A stretch of DNA of 64,000 bases. It comes from Symbiodinium natans. Taxonomy: Eukaryota; Sar; Dinophyceae; Suessiales; Symbiodiniaceae. The DNA is taken from the NCBI GenBank assembly GCA_905221605.1, contig CAJNDS010002320.1, positions 258,440 through 322,439 of the forward strand, read 5' to 3'. The first letter of the stretch is position 1, and the number at the start of each line of letters is the position of its first letter. Made by a program: the position numbers and the translations under genes. Of the stretch, positions 17,967 through 27,890 are shown in pieces. The notes beneath the pieces are model-generated. The model made no database searches. It was given only the letters and a program-made list of their open reading frames with translations, and was not told where the DNA came from.

Positions 17967-20900
17967 CAGCTTTTCAGTGGATGCCGATTGTCATGGTTGT
18001 GTAATCCAACTAACGGATAGTGCTTGCTTGTTGCTGTGTTTTGGGATGCTCCGGATGCCCTCACTAAAAGCTGATGCTCATGATGCTTTTGCTCCTGCTC
18101 TTGATTGATGCTGCCGTGATGCTATGGCGAGCGATCATCCCGCACGATCATCTTCCGATCGCTGTTCACACACTTTCGGAAGTGGCGCTGGAACTGCATC
18201 GTGGTTTACGGGTTGGGGTCGCTTCTTAATTACAGGGCTCTGAATGCTGCTGAGGATTTGTGTGGCTTTCTTATTATCCTTGCTGAAGCCCTCGCAAAAC
18301 CGAAGCCCTAGAACCCGAATCATCCTGCTTTGCTGTTGGGCTTGCAGCAGCAACGCCTATCGGTCCGGCTTCTTGCGGTTTGGGGTCTGAACGTGCCCTT
18401 ACCTACCCCCCTAAACCACAGCCCGTGCAGAAGGATGACATGTGCAAGTCGAGAAGTGTGCCACGTGCGCAAGGAGGCACGCGCAAACGTAAACGCCCTA
18501 AACATACACCGACCCCTGCATGAAACTTTCTGCCCTTCGCCCCAAAAGGCTCTCGAGCGCAAGCCTTCAAGACGTTGGGTCTAGAGTCAAAGAGCTTCTG
18601 TTTAATTCATGCAGTTGTTCACGAGTGTCTGCTGCTAACGTGAACAGGTTTTTGGAGGTTAGAGAGGCGGCTGGGGTCTTCAGGTGATGTGTATGGAAAG
18701 GTGAGGAAGGGGTAGAGTTAGGGTGTTAGTGTCATGGAGGTGCTGGGGTCTCGAAAGGGTGTCACGGGACAACGGGCCCAGAAGGTAAAGGCAGGCTCAC
18801 CCTAGTGGCCATACTGACAAGTACGGGGTCCGCATTGAGGTCAGCCCGTAATGGTGTTGGCCACAGGTTCCGCCGAAGGCCAAACCCTCAAAAGCCTGAA
18901 CCCCAGGCGTCAACGCTGGATCCGCAACCCTGGCCCACGAGGGTTTAAGGGTACTTTCCCCCCAGCTGCTGTACGCAGGCTGACCCTGCAGCTCCGTCGA
19001 TTCCGCAATGGTCCGCTGGGGGCGACAGGCGTCAGACGCCCAGAGCATTTCGCTGCAAATCAGGGCCGGGTGTAGTCACGGTTTTGGCGGCCGAACACAA
19101 CAGGGTCTGGGTTTGCTTGACACGTGACACGAAGCTCACCCTGAATTGCATTCCCACTTCATGGGGCATGCCCGAACTGAGACCTGGGCCGACGACAGGA
19201 CACCCGCGAGCAGCTAGCACTCCTTTAAGTAGGGAATCACAGACAAGGAGCACAAACCGAGCAAGAATCCCGCATCACACCAGTGTCCTGCAGTCGGCCC
19301 GAGTCACGCACCGCCCCGATGCCCTACGATGCCTGAACCGCCTCGCGGCCCCTCCTGCCTTTGAATCGGCACAGCCCTGGGGAGAAATCATAGTTTTTTC
19401 TCCGTGGTTGTTAGATGGCGGTCTAGGGAGGGCTGTGCCCATTCAGAGATGACGTGCACAGCCACACACACATCACACCCCTTAGCCTGGTACCCTAAAC
19501 CTTGGTTTAGGGAACGCACGCCTGCCCTACACCCGAACCCCCTAAACCCGCGATGGCCTGGGAATCGGATGGCGAGCTAGTATGCTTCGGCAGCACTAGC
19601 CATGGCCACTTCATCGTCCCGCAAGACGCGTGGCTTCTGATTGAAGAGCGGCAGGCCGCTTTGTGCGGTCTTCTGTGCAATCGACGCACCTTCCCGCTCT
19701 GGAGGCACTGGCAACACCACAAGGTACGTGGTCTGCAGCGCATGTGCGCTTGAACGTTGCCGCGCGGAGACAAGCGCTGGCCTGGCATCGCATGCCTTCG
19801 ACGTCCTCATTGCGGAGCCTCTTCTCTTTCTCTCGCCTTGTAAAGGGCCTGCTAGCTGCTGCCAGAATGAATCTGCCGTGCATAGCCCCACCCCCCAGGG
19901 CTGGACCCCAATGCAATGCAAACCTCAGAATGGGCAGGACGACAAGCACACGAATTAAGAAACACACACGCGCGCACACTAAGCCGAATTAATTGGAGGG
20001 CTGGTTTCCCTAAGCTGCTGCTGTTAGCTGCCTGCCTTTCCCTTTCAGGGTGGGGATGAATCTCATTCTCGGGGCCAAGGCCGCTCCCCAAGCTTCGAGG
20101 CTCCAAACCCGCACCGTCCTCGTAAGTTTAAGCCCCCTTCCGGTTTAGTGTAGTTTGTCCCTGGCCTAGGCTTGGGTTCGCGATCTGGGTGTCAAATCGG
20201 CCTGGACCTAGAACCATGGCCAATAATTGGTTTAGTCAGCCAGGGCATGTTAGGCTTAGTAACTGGGTGCAATTGCCGGGTTTGGAACAGCCCTCCCCGT
20301 TGAAACCGGTTGCTGCGCATTGCCGCCTTTTCAATTTCACTGGGGGCACTGTCTGGCTGCCCTCAGGTCTGCGACTTGCACTCGGCTCTGCCAGTGCTCT
20401 CAGCGCCGCCGCTGCAGGAGGCCACCCGGAACACGAAAGCCTCAACTTGAAACCTTAACCAAACAATTTAAGAACCCTATCACTATATTTTAATCCGGGC
20501 CGCCGTCAGAGTCAAAACCTTGAGCCCCAAAAGCCAAGCCCTCGACCCTTGACCCGAAAACACGAAAACCCTAAATCCAAACCAGGCAGACAGCCACGCA
20601 TGTTTGGGATTTATGATTTGTGGGCTTGGCTTAAGGACTTGATTTTTTCAGGGCTTGAGGCCTTCAGCTAGAGGGCGTAAGGGCGTTAAGGGATTATAAG
20701 GGTTTACCGGGGGTTTAAATAGGGCTTCGCTTACACTTTTACATCTGTGCATGTCATCCTTGCGCAGGCAGTGCACGTCTCGATTTGCGGCTGTGGCTAC
20801 GCTAAGTCTATGGTCTAGGGGGAGCAGGGACACACTCAAACCCAAAACCCTCACAAGCCCTATCACAATCAGTCTTCCCTGTGCAGGGCAGTCCGGCCAT

Positions 20901-23900
20901 GATGCTGCAAGCCGGGAAGCAGGACTGATTCAAGGTTAGGGTTTACGGGGGCTTAGGGCTCAGGATTCGTTAAGTGAGCCCTGTAATAAGCGACGGCCCA
21001 TTGGAAACAATTGATGCAGTGACTTCCAGTACCACTTCCGAAAGATTTTCACCCTCACTTCCATCAGAGATTCGTTTACCGCCAGACTGTCGGAAGTCAG
21101 GCCCTTGCGATCGCAGCCCAGAGCATCATGAGCATCAGCTTAGCGATCGCACCCAGAGCATCAACACCAAACCAGCGTTAACCAGAGCAACTGCTATAAA
21201 TCAGTAGGTGCTTGCGGCTTGCCACGCATCCAGCCAAGGCAAACTATCGAGTGAGCTCTTCGAAGGCGATGCAGCTATGCTGCATCAAACAACATGGTCG
21301 AGCGGAAATCCACAAGCTGGCTGTCAAGTCGTTCTACCGACCTGACCTTGCGCCGCAAGTCCTCGCCCTGGAGATGGCCAGGTCGGACGTGGAGCTTTTT
21401 TCTGGCGCAGTTCCACAGCTTTCCGACATCATCCGTGTGTCCTCTTGGGTGCTCAATCCCACTAGTTTCAAGTCGATGGCGTCGCTGAGCCTTACAGAGA
21501 CGTTCCTCAGTCGCCGGGCAGAGGCGTGGACAGTCCATGACTTAGTCGCGGTTACAGGGCGTAGGCACTTGCCGTCATGATTCTTGTCACGCAGGACCTT
21601 TCACGAAAGGCAGCGTCGTCCATGGTCAAGGTGATGGCAGAGGTCCTGCGCTTGAAGAAGGTTGCTGCCCTGGCCCAGTCGCAGTTCGTGACCTTGACTT
21701 TCGACGAGAGAAAGCCACACACGGTGTGCAAGTACCGTTGCCCCTTGTCAGCATAAAAATGCTCAACCAGCCGATGTCGCCATTTTTCGTGCATCGCCCA
21801 GCAGCCGCGCAAGGCGATGTCCTGGGCGAGTACGGCCACGGTCTTCTGAGGGCATGGTGCACCGATGTTCCCACCTTGGCGGACTTGGACGAGGATCACA
21901 GTCGAAGAAAGTCTGTTGCTCGGCACGACACCAAGTCCAGCAGCGTGGTTTGTAAATGAGGGCCGTGACAGTGAGTAGCTCTTTACGACTAAGGACGAAC
22001 TAGTCGAGGCGGTCAAGTCGCTGCACACCGACATGGCCGGTCAGGTTGATGACGCTGCGGTATCATCCTTTCTTGGCAAGGTCGTTGCAGTCGCCATCGA
22101 CGGTGCCTTTACCGGGCCGAAGTCAGTCGCATTTTTGCAGTTGTCGCACTGCCCCAATTTGCGCATCCGCTGGCGAGACGCAGCGCACGGAATCAGGAGG
22201 GCAGTCTGGGAACATTAGTTGTTAACCTGAGCCTATACTGCAACGTAATCATTGCAGTCCCGAGTTTCATCATTGGTGAATGTGCCCCTGGACAGGTTGG
22301 CGTTCCTCAACCCCGTGCAGTCGGCGCCGCCACTCGCAGACGTGCGACATGCCTTGTTTGAAAAGGACGGCGGCCTGGTCCCAGAGTTGAAGTTCAGCAC
22401 GGAGACTCGGCAAGAGCCGCACTTTTCGTGTAATTAGGCGTCGCACTTAACATGTTTTCCTGTCACGGGCGCGGGAGCACTGATTTCTAAGGAGTGGAAA
22501 TTGAAGCTCCGTGCAGTCGCCGCAGCGTCCAACCCAAACGGCATGGTCTTCAAACAGATAGCGTGGTCGGCTATCAGATTTGACGAGTCGGACTCCCTCA
22601 GGCTGTTTTGCAAGATGCTGCTTCCAGTCGGCCTGCTTTTGGCGTCGATCTACAGCGACACACGCCTGAAGATGCCGACTCGCCAGCTAGCAGCAAGCAC
22701 GCTCAGCAAGATGAACGCTCGTTTCGTGGTTTCCCTCGGACTGTATGCTGATCTGAGTGCAGAAGTGCATCGTCTGCTCCGCCACTTCGACGTGGAATAC
22801 CACGATCCTGCACTGAGTCGCAAGCATCTGCTAGACTTTCGCAAGAGGCTGGGAGGGTCGTGCCTAACACGCGACCTTTAGAAAGCTAAACATGAGCGTT
22901 CTAGCGCTCTGTGCTCGTAGGCGCCACAGTTGTCATGATGGATGCGTTGCAGGCTGCAGTCGCTGTTCCTCGACGGCCGCATCTTGGAGGACGGCCCAGG
23001 AATGGAAGAGTCTTGTACTCATGGAGTCGTGAAAACTGCAATGCAAGCTGGCCCGATCTACTACGGTGAGAGGGTGCACTACTTCTGGAGCACGTCAAGG
23101 AATGACACTCGGCGTCAGTATATGGAGGCCCTCCAAGCTGTGGGCACAGTTGTGCGGGCAATGCTGGAACGGCTGGACGCTGAATTTCCTCCACAGTCGC
23201 TCGAGCAGTCCTTCTGCGTCTTCGATGTGGACGCAGCCCACACAGCTGCGCAGAATCCTGCTGATTGGCCGACATACGAGGCGTTCGCCGAAAGTCGAGT
23301 GCACCGGCTACTCCGCGAGGGCTTGGGCCTGCAGAACCAGGAGGAGATCAGGAAAACAAGTCGACGGTTCATTTCTGCAGTCGTTCGGCTGATGCCACGA
23401 AGAAGCTAGGCTTCGCTCAGTTAGTCGGTTTTCTTCTTTATTTTAATTCAGTCAGGGACCGGGAAAGTTTAAAGTCGAGTACTGTGACTCATTACACATG
23501 ACACCGTAAGACCTGGCCTTAATAAGAAAAGTGAGGACGCGAGGACAACCGGGCCCTCTGGGCCATGGAGGCCACTTTGCGGGATTCTCCGGATATCTTC
23601 CGGAAGTTGGTGGCGTTTTACATCTGTCAGGAAGACGCGTCAGGCACAGTCGAGCGAGCCCACGCCATTGGCAAGCACATGTTGCAGAGCCACGCGGGCC
23701 CGCTGGAAGGCAGTGGCGCCACCTACAACGACCTGCTTGCCATCAGGCTGGATGGGCCGAAGTCGCCGGACACCGTGTAGCATGATGGCAACAATTTTCT
23801 TGTTCGGTGGCTTAGCGTCTAGCGGGTTAACAATTCAATAATGATAATGCAGCATGACCGGAGTCCAAGCCGGATTCAAGGAAGAGCTGGCCCAGCATGG

Positions 23901-25276
23901 CGAGTCGCAGCTCCTGCCAACGGAATGGTCGAGAGACTTCATCCGTTGCTGGCGACTCCATCATGGTCGCAGATTCCGGGTGTACCAGACGAAGCGGTCG
24001 AAGCCAGCACCAAGAGAGCCGTCAGCTAAGTCGAAGGCTACGGCGAGAAGAGTGCAGGCAGTGGCTCTGCGACAACGTGCCAGCGGCCCCGCGCAGCCCC
24101 CGGAGTCGGAGAGCGTACTCCCAGGTCTAAACTTGGAAGATGGACGTAAGATGCTGAAGTCGACGCCCGAGCAGCCGACCATGGGGATGGTGCGCTTCAA
24201 GCGCCGGAGCGTGCCATGTCCAAAATAACATAGTTAATCCAAGCTGGCAACTCGTCTGTGATCCGGATTTAGGTGTATCCTTCTTCCACTTTGCTGTTGA
24301 CTCAGGAAATCATCAAGGCGAGCAACATGGAGATCATTCGGTCGCGCAGGGCTGACTGCCCGCGTTTTGCTTTCGGCAAGCCGACAGTGGTGAGGGCCAA
24401 TGTTTTCACGAAGCAGAGCGAGTTGACGCCGGAGTCCAGGACATCGCAGCGACTTAGTGGGCTGAGTCGGTGGAAAGTTGTGGACGTCTGTCGCGAGCCG
24501 TGCCCGGCAGTGGCCCGCGAAGGCGATTACAGGATTCAGCGCCCTGATGAGAGGGGCTTCTTGACTTTCGCAGCCTGCTGCCACTTAGTCGTTCTGGATT
24601 GCTTGGCAGACTTGGCTGTGGACAGCTCGAGCGGGCCTTTTGGCTGAGCTAGGTAATCGTTTGACATGAAGCCTCCTTTCATTCTCAGTCTGATGTATTT
24701 TGGTGACATGTCCCAGTGGCACTCAGGAAGCGGTGGAGCAAGACGGCATGCACAATCGCTGGCTTCGGCCTCCCAGTCCTGGCCAAGGAGGCGTGGTGCA
24801 ATTATGCAGCTGGTGACGGCCCAGTCGATGGTTTGCTGTGTCACCGCCGAGCTCTGGACGTGGCTCATTCTTGATTCGGCGGTGTTATTACCATGCTTTT
24901 TAAAATTTATGACTTACAGTCAGGAGTCGTCGTTTTCTGAGTCACCGAGGTCACCACAATCATCATCTACGACTGTCCTGCTGATGCATCGCAGGACGCT
25001 GTCAAGTTCATTGATGACTTTGTCGCCTTGTCCAAGGGCCAGTGGACGAAGTACAAGACTGTACAGGAGCAGCAGAGAGCAGCTGCAGTCGCCAAGGCTA
25101 GGCCCAAGGCGAAGCCCAAAGCCCGGCCGCAGTTTAAAAGAAGGCGAGGTCGTCCTGCGCCGGCAAAAGTTGTGAAGCTTCAACATGGTGCGCCACAAGA
25201 CGTGCTTTGGTCCTTGTACAGACAAATTCGAATTCTGGATCGGGTGGCAGGGGTAGCGCACGAGTCGTTGAGGTAA
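17610..25276 (+). CDS. Transposase-like gene (BED-type finger, hAT-like), multi-exon
   Basis: Order of recognisable parts: an N-terminal basic region and the first half of a zinc finger (17.6-17.97 kb); after a 3.2 kb interruption, the second half (CCIKQHGRAEIHKLA, 21.27 kb); then FVTLTFDERKPHTV (21.7 kb), LLRAWCTDVPTLADLDEDHS (21.85 kb), VAVAIDGAFTGPKSVAFLQL and a following RDAAHGIRRAV (22.1 kb), a helical core (22.5-22.9 kb), another helical exon (22.95-23.36 kb), ALWAMEATLRDSPDIFRKLV plus ASGTVERAHAIGKHML (23.55-23.78 kb), and basic C-terminal exons to a TAA at 25276. The layout of finger, acidic core and a late VERxxxxxxK block resembles the finger, core and dimerisation region of hAT-like transposases multiplied in dinoflagellate genomes. 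That assignment is inference from layout. No catalytic DDE triad is assigned. Many stops lie in introns, so the gene may be alive or decaying. Confidence 0.45.
17967..21267 (+). mobile_element. 3.2 kb interruption with inverted-repeat arms
   Basis: Separates the two halves of the zinc finger, so it is a very large intron or an insertion. Arms: AAGCTGATGCTCATGATGCT at 18068-18087 is the exact reverse complement of 21122-21141, and CTTTCGGAAGTGG at 18173-18185 of 21032-21044. The interior (about 18.2-21.0 kb) has no convincing exon or transposase; it holds scattered short telomere-like fragments (for example CCCTAAA-like bases near 19.5 and 20.57 kb) and open frames at 19084-19452 and 20189-20458 that I do not recognise. 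It could be a non-autonomous DNA element; exact ends and a target duplication were not found. Confidence 0.45.
21268..21545 (+). CDS. Transposase-like gene, exon with second half of finger
   Basis: Encodes MQLCCIKQHGRAEIHKLAVK, then FYRPDLAPQVLALEMARSDV. The QH and IHK histidines with the earlier CVFC would complete a C2H2-type BED-like finger. Starts after TTCGAAG. Confidence 0.5.
21594..21745 (+). CDS. Transposase-like gene, exon with LTFDERKPH
   Basis: Starts after GCAG. Encodes AASSMVKVMAEVLRLKKVAA, then QFVTLTFDERKPHTVCKYRC. An aspartate in an LTFDE context at the beginning of the core is a candidate catalytic or metal-binding residue, but this is not verified. Confidence 0.45.
21814..22215 (+). 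CDS. Transposase-like gene, core exons
   Basis: Two exons: 21814 to about 21907 (GDVLGEYGHGLLRAWCTDVP, TLADLDEDHS) and about 21990-22212 (SSFLGKVVAVAIDGAFTGPK, then CPNLRIRWRDAAHGIRRAV). The AIDGA ... RDAAH pattern fits the core of the transposase-like family. A short stretch between them contains stops and is taken as intron. Confidence 0.45.
22480..22865 (+). CDS. Transposase-like gene, helical exon
   Basis: Open frame, alpha-helical by composition: FKQIAWSAIRFDESDSLRLF, LLASIYSDTRLKMPTRQLAA, FVVSLGLYADLSAEVHRLLR. An exon at about 22255-22436 (PLDRLAFLNPVQSAPPLADV) precedes it. Confidence 0.5.
22955..23357 (+). CDS. Transposase-like gene, exon with LDAEFPP
   Basis: Encodes FLDGRILEDGPGMEESCTHG, then YMEALQAVGTVVRAMLERLD followed by AEFPPQSLEQSFCVFDVDAA, then HRLLREGLGLQNQEEIRK. 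An AEFP ... FxVF block follows a helix, as in related dinoflagellate proteins I am familiar with; not checked by search. Confidence 0.5.
23546..23779 (+). CDS. Transposase-like gene, possible dimerisation exon
   Basis: Encodes ALWAMEATLRDSPDIFRKLV, then AFYICQEDASGTVERAHAIG and KHMLQSH. A small-residue run followed by VER and a later LRL-type stretch sits where hAT proteins have their dimerisation segment. A TAG follows at 23778-23780 unless spliced out. Confidence 0.45.
23853..24645 (+). CDS. Transposase-like gene, basic C-terminal exons
   Basis: Two open stretches: 23853-24228 (RCWRLHHGRRFRVYQTKRSK, then AKSKATARRVQAVALRQRAS) ending at a TAA at 24226-24228, and about 24290-24645 (TQEIIKASNMEIIRSRRADC, KPTVVRANVFTKQSELTPES, RLSGLSRWKVVDVCREPCPA). 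Both are rich in Lys and Arg. Splice sites are not resolved. Confidence 0.4.
24951..25276 (+). CDS. Transposase-like gene, last exon
   Basis: Open after a GTCACCGAG boundary: TTIIIYDCPADASQDAVKFI, then DDFVALSKGQWTKYKTVQEQ, then a strongly basic run (AKARPKAKPKARPQFKRRRG) and a TAA stop. The basic run could bind nucleic acid or direct nuclear import. A further exon around 24725-24870 may lie before it. Confidence 0.45.
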
Positions 25277-25957
25277 AAGCTGAGGGGCGAAGTCAAGAAT
25301 GCAACAGTCCAGTCAGACACGAGCCATTCTGAGAAGAGCCTGAAAACTTTCATCGCTGAGGTCATTCTGGGCCTGGATCATCGGGGCTGATGCGTGGGCG
25401 CCTTGGCAAGGCAGAGCGTCCCAGCGGCCTCAGCATGGCGTTGCACTTAAACCTGTCTACCCCGGCCATAGGCTCCTCCCCGCCGAAGATTAAAGACTCA
25501 AGGCTCCACAGGACTCTTTCGTGAAATCTTCAGTGTTCAATCTTCGGGCCGGAAGCTTTTGAACCGGCCTGTAAACCACGCTCTCCCCGACGAAGACCCC
25601 CAATTTTTTTTATGTACAGTAACGACATTGGGTCCTTTCATGTGTTTGGAGGTTCAGAACTCCCGGGCCCCGAAGATGACTCTTTGCCAAACTTTTGTTC
25701 CAAGATCATCTGCGATCCCATTGATTTCCCTCCCACCCCTGCTTCCACCCAGACTCCACTCCCACTACCATCGGCTGAGGAGGCGGAGCCCCTGGCAGAT
25801 GGCGAGGCCATGACCAGATGAGCAGGTCAGATCATGAGGGCTTTGGTGGGTGGTGAGGTGATGTTTGCTTTGACCCCCCATTCTTTCAGGTTCAGTTGAC
25901 TGTGACTCACAAGTCCCGGGTATCTAGCAGGCTGGCCGCTGTATGTTTGCCCCGAAA
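25277..25957. other. Spacer after the gene cluster
   Basis: No supported gene. An open stretch of about 84 codons at 25559-25813 is serine and proline rich and unrecognised. AGTCG density drops from here on, marking the end of the genic part. Confidence 0.45.
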
Positions 25958-26338
25958 CCTGAATTGAAGTGAGTTGAGCTCCATGCAACAATTCCCTCTG
26001 ACAGCCTCTCCTGTGCCCGACCGATAATGGTCCCTGTGGGCGAAAAAACCGCGGACAAAGAGATGTGGTACATGAGGATGCTACGCCAGTCCCTTTGCCA
26101 CGCCGCGGCAGGAGAAACCTCAGAGGGCAAAGAGGAAAGGGCATTCGTGATCTGCACCCATCGCCCGTCATCATGGGATCATGCTGATACCTTGGGTCGA
26201 CGCAGCGGACCTAGAGCATTGCTCGGCCGGACTGTGGAACCCTAAGGCGGCACCCCATGATACGTGGGCAGCAACTCCACAAAACAAAGTGGTAGGTGGG
26301 CCAGGCAGAAGACCCGACAGTTGATCAGAAGCAGAAGT
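25958..26338. repeat. Tandem duplication near 26 kb, copy 1
   Basis: Runs from CTGAATTGAAGTGAG to TCAGAAGCAGAAG. The core from CCTGTGGGCG at 26033 onward appears identical to copy 2, 457 bp downstream. It contains the dispersed repeat also found at 16477-16610. Confidence 0.85.
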
Positions 26339-26417
26339 CAAAGGCACCCTGCAGCCTTATGAACTATGAACTCCAGCCCCAACTCTATAGGCTAAAGGAA
26401 GTGCAGCAAGATTGGGC

Positions 26418-26795
26418 CTGAATTGAAGTGAGAAGCCTTAAGCTTGAGCTCCATGCCACAATTCCCTCTGACAGCCTCTCCTGCGCCCGCCTGTGGGCGA
26501 AAAAACCGCGGACAAAGAGATGTGGTACATGAGGATGCTACGCCAGTCCCTTTGCCACGCCGCGGCAGGAGAAACCTCAGAGGGCAAAGAGGAAAGGGCA
26601 TTCGTGATCTGCACCCATCGCCCGTCATCATGGGATCATGCTGATACCTTGGGTCGACGCAGCGGACCTAGAGCATTGCTCGGCCGGACTGTGGAACCCT
26701 AAGGCGGCACCCCATGATACGTGGGCAGCAACTCCACAAAACAAAGTGGTAGGTGGGCCAGGCAGAAGACCCGACAGTTGATCAGAAGCAGAAGA
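26418..26795. repeat. Tandem duplication near 26 kb, copy 2
   Basis: Same as copy 1 but with small indels in the first 70 bp (an extra piece before the TTGAGCTCC and a missing CCGATAATGGTC). The near identity points to a recent event. Confidence 0.85.
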
Positions 26796-27890
26796 CATGT
26801 AGTCGTTCACACACCAGGACCCTGAAACCCCAAAAAAGTATGCCCTCAAACTTCGGCAGCAGCAGAATTATTGGGGGGGGCAAGCCCAATACCCTACGCC
26901 AACCTCATGATTGTGTATGTATCCATTGACCTAATGACCGGCATTTCCCAAAATTTTGCCTTGAAACTCTCAGATCTTGAAAACCGTCTAACAAATATTC
27001 CTCCTGTCAGGTCTGCAGTGGCGATGGACGGTGTGGAGAGTCGTTCGCGTTTTCGTTCTCGCGCTCGTTAGTCGTCCGCATGTCAAGGTTGTTATCTCCT
27101 GTTGACTGGCAAGCCCAATGTCACCTTTCTTCTGTAAGTGCATATGCTTTTGGAACATGGCTTTTCACTAATATTTTTCGCCAGCTGTCTGGGGCCATCC
27201 CAGGGTTTGGGGTTTGGGGTTTAGGGTTTGGGACTTCGGAGGGGAACGCCAAGCTGCCCACCCGCACGTGCTCAACCCCCTGCTTCTTCGTAAGGAATGA
27301 GGGAATGAGGGCCCTATATAATCCCTTAAAGGGTATATGTAGGGCCCTCATTCCCTCATTCCCTACAAAGAACCAGCCGGTCAATGAGGTGTGCAAGAAG
27401 TGCATGGAGGAGAAGGCCGGCCGGGCGCGCTTTTTTCTACAGAGGCTTATGATTCTCCCCCTATACGTACCTAGGTCCCCCTTTTCCTACGGTCTATGGG
27501 TTCTACCTTGTAATTAAGGGTAGTTACTACTAAACTGTAGGTACATCGAGTCCCAGGTACCCTTTAAGGCATTGGTTTGGGTTCCTAATTCCCTCATTCC
27601 CTGCTAAGAACCAGTACGTTTTCTTTATGCGGCTTCGGCCGTGGCACGTGTACTCCAAAGACAACGAAGTGCGCTGTACATGAGGTGCCCTGTTCGGGGA
27701 CCTTCCTATAAGCAATCGACTCATGCTACACCAGAAGCGACTATAAGGAACACGAATTCATCAGGGCAACCCACCCCCCCCCCCCCGGCTCTTAGGACAG
27801 AGCTTTCTTTGGTTTCAAGATGCCCAAAGTCCTCCGGGAGCTGTGCGAAAAAAGAAACTGCTTTCAGCAAACCCTCTGAACGTGAAGCCC
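26796..27890. other. Non-coding transition zone
   Basis: No supported gene. It contains a short G-strand telomere-like run near 27205-27232, a MITE at 27283-27376, a half element of the same family at about 27583-27617, and a poly-C run near 27773-27786. Confidence 0.5.
27283..27376. mobile_element. MITE-like palindrome, GGAATGAGGG family
   Basis: Near-perfect inverted repeat: GGAATGAGGGAATGAGGGCC on the left and its complement before CTACAAAGAACCAG on the right, with a TATA-rich centre. Relatives lie at 33934-34044 and 51594-51684 and a half copy at about 27583-27617. Confidence 0.75.

Noticed and set aside
22033-22218. Complete DDE catalytic triad of the transposase-like gene
   Set aside because: Candidate acidic residues exist (LTFDE, AIDGA, RDAAH) but exon joining is uncertain and no family alignment is available.
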